This document shows positions 12,378 to 16,831 of a stretch of DNA of 16,831 nucleotides, in pieces. Location of the stretch: positions 1 through 16,831 of the forward strand of contig CAYNEI010000050.1 in NCBI GenBank assembly GCA_964396185.1. Reading direction: 5' to 3'. The position numbers and the translations under genes are program-made. The notes under the pieces were generated by a model. It saw only the letters and a program-made list of their open reading frames with translations, made no database searches and had not been told where the DNA came from. Every line of letters begins with the position of its first letter. Position 1 is the stretch's first letter. The DNA comes from CAYNEI01 sp964396185. Lineage in GTDB: Archaea > Thermoplasmatota > SW-10-69-26.

Positions 12378-14429
12378 TCAGGTCTGGCTGGTCATGGGCC
12401 GGGGCGTGTAGTCCTCCATGGGGATGGTGGGGAGCAGCAGCTCGGTGCCCTGCTCGCCGCCCCAGATCGTGAGGGTGCCGGGCTTGGTGGGGGTGACCAG
12501 GGCCCAGTCGCTGTTCTGGGCGCCGCGGATGACGAGCTCGAGGGTGTGGTTGGCTTCGAAGACGTGCTCGGTCGGCAGGAATGGGAGCTGGGCGCGGATC
12601 GTCTCGCCGGGCGGGACGGGGCTGTACTGGTCGTGGCCGTTGCGGTGGGCCAGGTTGGCCATGCCGAAGGTGACCACCCTGCGCTCGCCGTCCCCGACGT
12701 CGTAGAGGAAGGCGGCTACATGCGCGTTGTCGGCGCCCTGAAGCGTGGCAGAGAGCGCGATCTTGGCTTGGCCGGCCAGGCTGAAGGGCTCCTGGATCGA
12801 GGCTTCCAGCGTGCGCGTCGTGGTGGCCGGGACCTGGCTGAGATCGCCGGTGGGGTCCAGCAGGATCGAACCGCTGGTGTCCGACGGTGTGGGCTCCAGG
12901 GCCTCGTCCCCGAAGTTCGGGTAGAGGGTGCGCTTCGACACATCAGCCGGCGGCCAGGTCTCCGCGGTGCGCTGCTGGTCCGTGTTCGTGGTCACCAGCA
13001 CCGGGTCCAGGGCCTCCAGGCCCAGGGCTTTGCCCTTGACGTACTGGTCCATCCAGGCCAGCATGAGCACCTCGCTGTCAGCACGGACCGGGTGCTGGTG
13101 GACCCAGTGACCGAAGACCCCGAGCTTGGGCCCGGGAAGCGGGTTGAACCAGTGGGTGGCCATCTGGCTTTTGACGTTGGTATCCTCGAAGCCTTGCGTG
13201 TACATGACCGCGGCTTGGACACCGCTGGCTCCAGTGGTGAAGTTGCGCTCCTCGTAGAAGGCGTCGTAGATGGCGCGCGGGTCGTTGGCCCGCGCGGTCA
13301 GCGTGGGATCGCACACGCCGTTGGCCGCGGTGAGCGCACTGGTGACAGGATCGCTCTCGTCGAGCTTGGATTGGACCCCCACGCCGACCTGGTAGGCCAC
13401 CCCGGGGCTTAGCGCCTGCTCGCCGTTGGGCACGCCGCCGAAGTGCCAGTCGTCGTACGCGTTGTTGACGGGTGCTACGGCGATGATGGCCTTGAGAGCC
13501 TCTGGGTTCTCGATGGCGGCTTCGACCGGCGTGGTGCCCACGTAGGATTGGCCGTAGAAGCCGATGTTGCCGTCGCTCCAAGGCTGCTCGGCGGCCCAGT
13601 CGACGAGCACGACCTGGTCCTGGGCTTCGTTGGGGCCCCAGACCTCCATGCAGCCGCCGGAGTAGCCGGTGCCGCGCACATCGGCCACGACCACGGCGTA
13701 GCCGCGCATGGCCCAGTCCTTGACGAAGTAGGACCACATGGCTGGCTGGCCAGCGAGATGATCGCCAGCGTTGTAGGGGCTGGAGGCCAGGATCACGGGC
13801 AGGGGCTCCTCGACGTCAGGCCGGGTGAGCTCGGCGTAGAGGGTCTCGCCGTCGTGGGTGGTGATCTCCACGGGCTCGGTCTCAAGCAAGTCGTGGGTCG
13901 GCATGCTGAGCTGGCTGAGATCGAGCTGGGAGGCCGGCCCGTCGATGGGTAGGCTGATCAGATCGATGGTGACGGTGGCATCGGTGGAGGCCCCAGCGGC
14001 CGAGACGGTCCAGTTCGTTGGTAGGACGTCCACGGCTGTCAGGCCCGCACAGCTCATGGTGCCCGTGGTGGGCTGCTCCCAGGCCTGGTAGTAGGGGACG
14101 TTGCAGCGCCGCCGGTCGGTCTCGGCGTGGGTGAGGCGCACGAACGGGCTGGCATCGTTGCCAAGCTCGGTGGTGGCCCGCACCATGGTGGTCCCTTCAG
14201 GGACCTCGAAGTCCTGGTTGAGCGGGAGCTCGATGCTCTCGAAGATCAGCTGTAGGCCCTCGGCGGTCTCGTTGACCACGGCACCGGGCGGGATGTGCTC
14301 GAGGGAGAGGGGCACAGCGCCTGGTTCCATCGAGTTCGCTTCCGTCGTCTCGCCGTCGTCGGTCCCGATGCAGCCCGCCAAGGCGGGGGAGAGCAGGATG
14401 AACCCAAGCAGGAGCGTCCACGCGCGCAT
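12378..14429 (-). CDS. Lipoprotein hydrolase of the S15 / CocE-NonD family
   Basis: This 683-residue protein starts with a signal peptide and lipobox (LLSPALAGC, lipidated C20), so it is exported and membrane-tethered. A ~160-residue beta-rich N-terminal region precedes the alpha/beta-hydrolase. The hydrolase has ADVRGTGYSGG (oxyanion strand, 249-259), FYGQSYVGTT with nucleophile S295, GFEDTNV with D416, and FGHWVHQHP with H444 as the likely base. A C-terminal jelly-roll domain (ETIRAQLPFLPTEHVFEAN) is typical of X-Pro dipeptidyl-peptidase/cocaine-esterase relatives. These cut peptides ending in X-Pro or ester bonds; the exact substrate is not readable. A TATA-like GTTAAG lies about 25 bases upstream of ATG 14429. 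Confidence 0.88.
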   Translation of the reverse strand: MRAWTLLLGFILLSPALAGCIGTDDGETTEANSMEPGAVPLSLEHIPPGAVVNETAEGLQLIFESIELPLNQDFEVPEGTTMVRATTELGNDASPFVRLTHAETDRRRCNVPYYQAWEQPTTGTMSCAGLTAVDVLPTNWTVSAAGASTDATVTIDLISLPIDGPASQLDLSQLSMPTHDLLETEPVEITTHDGETLYAELTRPDVEEPLPVILASSPYNAGDHLAGQPAMWSYFVKDWAMRGYAVVVADVRGTGYSGGCMEVWGPNEAQDQVVLVDWAAEQPWSDGNIGFYGQSYVGTTPVEAAIENPEALKAIIAVAPVNNAYDDWHFGGVPNGEQALSPGVAYQVGVGVQSKLDESDPVTSALTAANGVCDPTLTARANDPRAIYDAFYEERNFTTGASGVQAAVMYTQGFEDTNVKSQMATHWFNPLPGPKLGVFGHWVHQHPVRADSEVLMLAWMDQYVKGKALGLEALDPVLVTTNTDQQRTAETWPPADVSKRTLYPNFGDEALEPTPSDTSGSILLDPTGDLSQVPATTTRTLEASIQEPFSLAGQAKIALSATLQGADNAHVAAFLYDVGDGERRVVTFGMANLAHRNGHDQYSPVPPGETIRAQLPFLPTEHVFEANHTLELVIRGAQNSDWALVTPTKPGTLTIWGGEQGTELLLPTIPMEDYTPRPMTSQT

Positions 14430-14449
14430 GCGGGGCGCTTGGCTTGGCG

Positions 14450-14458
14450 GTTCTTAAC
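14450..14458 (-). promoter_or_regulatory. TATA-like box of the lipoprotein hydrolase gene
   Basis: On the minus strand ACGTTAAGA (about 14450-14458) sits about 25 bases before ATG 14429, preceded by an A-rich stretch that could serve as BRE. The spacing matches the leaderless promoters elsewhere in the window. Confidence 0.5.
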
Positions 14459-14561
14459 GTTTCTTGTGGTCCTGCCGGAGGGGTGCAGGAGCGTGCGGCG
14501 AGGTGGCACTGGCGGAGGGCGTGGCCAAAAACTTCAAACCAGACGTGCCCATGGCCGGTCC

Positions 14562-14909
14562 ATGAACCCTGCCCCATCGTCCCAAGGGGAAGCCGAGAGC
14601 ACTGAGGAGACCGGTACCCTTACCGGCCGGTTCCAAGAGGAGCAGGAACTGCTCCGCCGCCACATCCGGATCCTCAAGGTGGTCATGGACAACGAGCCCG
14701 TGGGCATCATCAAACTCTCCGAGCTCACCGACTACCCGCAGCACAAGGTCCGCTACAGCCTGCGCGTGCTCGAGCAGGAGGGCCTCATCGAGCCCACCCC
14801 CATGGGCGCCAAGGCCACCGAGCGCGTCGAGGCCTTCATCCCCGAGCTCTCCAACCTGCTCGACCAGATGCAGAAGACCGTCGAGGAGCTACGCGCCTCG
14901 ATCAGCTAG
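14562..14909 (+). CDS. Winged-helix regulator with C-terminal coiled coil (115 residues)
   Basis: After a polar N-terminal tail (residues 1-24) comes a winged helix at about 30-85: LRRHIRILKVVMDNEPVGII, KLSELTDYPQHKVRYSLRVL as the helix-turn-helix, and EQEGLIEPTPMGAKAT as the wing. The C-terminus (IPELSNLLDQMQKTVEELRA) reads as a short coiled coil for dimerisation. The HKVRYSLRVLEQEGLI pattern is common in euryarchaeal single-domain regulators. ATG 14562 is chosen because upstream codons in the open frame are shadow sequence from the divergent hydrolase gene. It is divergent from the S15 hydrolase (132 bases apart) and could regulate it. No ligand domain is visible. Confidence 0.8.
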   Translation: MNPAPSSQGEAESTEETGTLTGRFQEEQELLRRHIRILKVVMDNEPVGIIKLSELTDYPQHKVRYSLRVLEQEGLIEPTPMGAKATERVEAFIPELSNLLDQMQKTVEELRASIS

Positions 14910-15048
14910 ACGAGCAGCTGCGCTCATCGAGGAACTGTGGATCCCAGTCAGCTGTGCGCTTCGACCAGCAGGGCGAGTCGGTCAGCTATGCGACAAGCTG
15001 CGCACCACGATGAGTGAAGCGAAGAGCTGCACCCCTCGAGCAGCGAAG

Positions 15049-15180
15049 CAGCCCAGCGACCGCTGGCTGTAAGCAAGGGGTTCGGGAGGCGGCCAGGCCC
15101 GTCGGCGCGAAGGCCTTCAGGACAGGCCGCGGGAAAGGGTTTGGGGGCTGAGCGGACGTGCGGCGCCCTGGCGCCTCCCG
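15049..15180. ncRNA. Candidate structured RNA in a convergent intergenic region
   Basis: A hairpin (15049-15069, CAGCCCAGCG against CGCTGGCTG, one bulge) is followed by a long stem: CGGGAGGCG-G-CCAGG (15083-15097) pairs with CCTGGCGCCTCCCG (15167-15180), 14 bp with one bulged G. Inside it, GGCCT (15112-15116) pairs with AGGCC (15124-15128), flanked by more G-C pairing. This nested arrangement in a non-coding gap between two 3' gene ends suggests a folded RNA, on a strand I cannot decide. It does not match SRP RNA, RNase P RNA or tRNA signatures I looked for. In DNA of this GC content some pairing arises by chance, but a 14-bp stem is unusual. Confidence 0.35.
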
Positions 15181-15190
15181 TGGAGCCCAA

Positions 15191-15228
15191 GTAGATGCTT
15201 GCATCCTTCAACAAGCGCTTGTCTCTAC
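15191..15228. repeat. Cluster of nested palindromes
   Basis: GATGC-TT-GCATC (15194-15205) is followed by the perfect palindrome ACAAGCGCTTGT (15211-15222), and GTAGA (15191-15195) with TCTAC (15224-15228) encloses both. It lies between the converging ends of the winged-helix gene (14909) and purA (15286). It could be a bidirectional transcription end or the 3' part of the candidate RNA next to it. Confidence 0.55.
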
Positions 15229-15285
15229 AGTGACAACCGTGCAGCTTAACACCTGCTCGTGCGGGCGCTGACCGTTTAAGGCCTG

Positions 15286-16557
15286 CTAGCTTGGGCGATG
15301 GACCGTTTCCTCGCGTCCTGGCCCGATGCTGGCGATGGAGACCTGGGTGCCCGTGTAGGCCTCCACCCGCTCGATGAGCTCGATGGGACCATCTGGGAGC
15401 TCATCCCACGCAGTGCAGCCCTCGGTGCCATCGAAGGTGCCAGTGATGGCCTCGTAGACGGGTTCCACGCGCGCGAGATCGTGAGAGGAGGGCGGTGGGG
15501 TGGTCAGCTGCTCACCGTCGAGCTCGTAGGCGCTAGCCACGAGCACCTCGTCGAGGCCCTCGAGCACGTCCAGCTTGGTGACGGTGAGATCCGTGAGGCC
15601 GTTGATCCGGGCCGCCCATCGCAGTGCCACGAGATCGAGCCAACCGACGCGGCGCCGGCGGCCGGTCGTCGTGCCGAACTCGTGACCCTTGGTGGCCAGG
15701 TGGTCGGCGGCAGCGTCGTCGATCTCCGTGGGGAAGGGACCATCACCCACTCGGGTCGTGTAGGCCTTGGAGATGCCCCAGACCTGTCCGATGGCCGTGG
15801 GTGGCAGCCCGGTCCCGGTGGCCGCGCCACCAGCGCACGTGCTGCTGGAGGTGACGAAGGGGTAGGTCCCGTGGTCGAGGTCGAGCAGGGTGCCCTGCGC
15901 GCCCTCCAGGATGACGCGCTCATCGGCCTCCAGGGCTTCAAGCAGGAGCTCGGTGGCGTTGCCGACGTGTGGTGTGATCCGTTCGCGCCAGCTGGCCACC
16001 CAGGCCTCCAGCTCCTTGCGCTCCGGCGCATCGATCCCGGCGGCCTGGCACCATTGGCTCAGGCCCGCCACGGCGCGGTCCAGGGTGGCTGGCCCGTGCT
16101 CTGGATGGATGAGATCGCCCAGCCGAGCCGAGAAGCGAGCCGCCTTGGATGCATAGGCCGGCCCGATGCCGCGCTTGGTCGTGCCGATGCCAGAGGTGCC
16201 CTGCTCGCGGGCGGCATCCAGGCGCCGGTGGGTCGGGAAGACCACGTGCGCGTTGGCGGACACCACGAGCTCGCCGCGCATGGCACCGCTCTCCTGGAGC
16301 CCATCGATCTCCGCGACCAACGCTTCTGGGTCGAGCACCACCCCGTTGCCCAGAACCGAGGTGACGCCCTCGCGCAGGATCCCGGATGGCAGCAGGTGAA
16401 GCGCGTGCTCGACGCCGTCGATCACCACGGTGTGACCGGCGTTGTTGCCGCCTTGGAACCGCGCGACCACGTCGGCCTGTGCGGCAAGCACGTCCGTGAT
16501 CTTCCCCTTGCCCTCGTCGCCCCACTGGGCACCGACGATCACCGTGGCCCGGCTCAC
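15286..16557 (-). CDS. purA: Adenylosuccinate synthase
   Basis: This enzyme joins IMP and aspartate using GTP to make adenylosuccinate, the first committed step from IMP to AMP, in the cytoplasm. The 423 residues carry all signature stretches: VGAQWGDEGKGK at the N-terminus (catalytic Asp, phosphate-binding loop), NNAGHTV with the catalytic His, GTTKRGIGPAYASKAAR (IMP binding), STCAGGAATGTGLPP, GISKAYTTRVGDGPFPTE, and GRRRRVGWLDLVALR (GTP/IMP site). The length fits the family. I chose GTG 16557 rather than the TTG at 16569 because it gives the usual short N-terminus and lies 26 bases after a TATA-like CTTAAA. An inverted repeat at 16593-16608 lies just upstream of that box. It is the only clear housekeeping gene in the window. 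Confidence 0.96.
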   Translation of the reverse strand: MSRATVIVGAQWGDEGKGKITDVLAAQADVVARFQGGNNAGHTVVIDGVEHALHLLPSGILREGVTSVLGNGVVLDPEALVAEIDGLQESGAMRGELVVSANAHVVFPTHRRLDAAREQGTSGIGTTKRGIGPAYASKAARFSARLGDLIHPEHGPATLDRAVAGLSQWCQAAGIDAPERKELEAWVASWRERITPHVGNATELLLEALEADERVILEGAQGTLLDLDHGTYPFVTSSSTCAGGAATGTGLPPTAIGQVWGISKAYTTRVGDGPFPTEIDDAAADHLATKGHEFGTTTGRRRRVGWLDLVALRWAARINGLTDLTVTKLDVLEGLDEVLVASAYELDGEQLTTPPPSSHDLARVEPVYEAITGTFDGTEGCTAWDELPDGPIELIERVEAYTGTQVSIASIGPGREETVHRPS

Positions 16558-16580
16558 GTGGAGCGCCAAGGGAGGCTTGG

Positions 16581-16608
16581 CTTAAATCGTTCTCTCCTGG
16601 CGAGGAGA
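16581..16608 (-). promoter_or_regulatory. purA promoter with upstream inverted repeat
   Basis: The TATA-like sequence at 16581-16586 (TTTAAG on the minus strand) is 26 bases before the GTG at 16557, predicting a leaderless transcript. TCTCCT (16593-16598) and AGGAGA (16603-16608) form a 6-bp inverted repeat with a 4-base centre immediately upstream of the box, a possible regulator site for purine control (inference). Confidence 0.55.
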
Positions 16609-16630
16609 CGTGGGGCCCTCGATGGGGAGT

Positions 16631-16796
16631 GGAACCACGGGGGGCACGGGGAGCACAGAGAGCCACACAGACAGAAGGGGAGACAGGCGCCCCCCATGCC
16701 CTCATCGGCGAGCGTCCCCGCGTGCTCGCTGGACGTTGGTTCGTCGCCCTGGGTCCACTGTGGTCCACCGTGCCCCCTGTGCCCCCTGTGGTTGCC
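16631..16796. mobile_element. MITE-like inverted-repeat element
   Basis: The left arm, beginning GGAACCACGGGGGGCACGGG, and the right arm, ending CCCCCTGTGGTTGCC, are imperfect inverted repeats of about 42 bp made of repeated ACCAC/GGGGCAC blocks. They enclose about 80 bp with its own central hairpin (GCGAGC 16708-16713, GCTCGC 16724-16729). No protein is encoded; translations give the His-Arg-Gly and Cys-Ser-Leu rich nonsense typical of such repeats. The structure fits a small non-autonomous repeat element. It stands 23 bp upstream of the purA promoter repeat and 35 bp from the end of the window. Confidence 0.6.
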
Positions 16797-16831
16797 CACC
16801 CAGATACTGCGAGGTTGGTTGGGTCGTTCCA

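Noticed and set aside
14948..15214. Minus-strand 88-codon frame in the intergenic region
   Set aside because: Alanine/serine/cysteine-rich with no domain-like pattern; it overlaps the folded repeats and looks like chance.
15049..15228. SRP RNA, RNase P RNA or tRNA
   Set aside because: I could not find the conserved SRP S-domain, the RNase P GGAAAGUCC-like core, or a tRNA T-loop with matching acceptor stem on either strand.
16554..16799. Minus-strand 81-codon frame with HRGHRGH start
   Set aside because: It is a translation of the inverted-repeat element; His-Arg-Gly and Cys-Ser-Pro runs are artefacts of the repeat.

Overview
The window looks like a high-GC archaeal scaffold. The case for an archaeon rests on promoter layout. 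Several genes have a TATA-like box (CTTTATAAG, CTTATA, TTATA, CTTAAA) about 24-27 bases before the start codon, which is the signature of leaderless transcripts, and several of these starts are GTG. HVO_A0114/TumE-like, AbiE-like and winged-helix families common in Euryarchaeota point the same way. A Thermoplasmatota-like or halophile-like euryarchaeon is my best guess; the rank below that is inference.

Layout. Positions 1-9100 are accessory DNA rich in predicted toxin-antitoxin (TA) modules. From the left there is a winged-helix regulator coupled to a nucleotidyltransferase (984-1889 and 91-984, minus strand). Next is an AbiEi-type antitoxin (2194-2979) whose AbiEii toxin partner is cut off just after its KGGT motif. 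Two small convergent genes with overlapping stop codons follow (3293-3541 and 3538-3684), then a metallophosphoesterase (3789-4466). A palindrome-rich intergenic stretch leads to two small plus-strand genes (4874-5237). A TumE-like toxin with an HVO_A0114-like regulator lies at 5263-6008, behind an orphan winged-helix protein (6063-6833). A small MarR-like regulator (7184-7534) and a second regulator-nucleotidyltransferase pair (7739-9096) close the region. The second pair has a striking array of four 27-bp units with dyads in front of it.

Positions 9300-16831 look like ordinary chromosome. They hold a SixA-like phosphatase that runs into a 100-N scaffold gap, two tandem paralogous membrane-anchored surface proteins, a rhomboid protease, an S15-family lipoprotein hydrolase, a small winged-helix regulator, and purA. 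All except the phosphatase and the small regulator are on the minus strand. A strongly folded 375-bp convergent intergenic region (14910-15285) may hold a structured RNA. A roughly 166-bp inverted-repeat element lies upstream of purA.

How the genes work together: the regulator/toxin pairs all have overlapping stop and start codons (TGATG, GTGA, TTGA), and almost every promoter in the accessory part carries its own distinct dyad or direct repeat. This suggests a set of independent, self-regulated modules accumulated side by side, with one (AbiE) already decaying. The most novel-looking items are the 27-bp operator array at 7632-7739, the two nucleotidyltransferase pairs that are not standard AbiE, the concentric palindrome at 4600-4664, and the folded region at 15049-15228.
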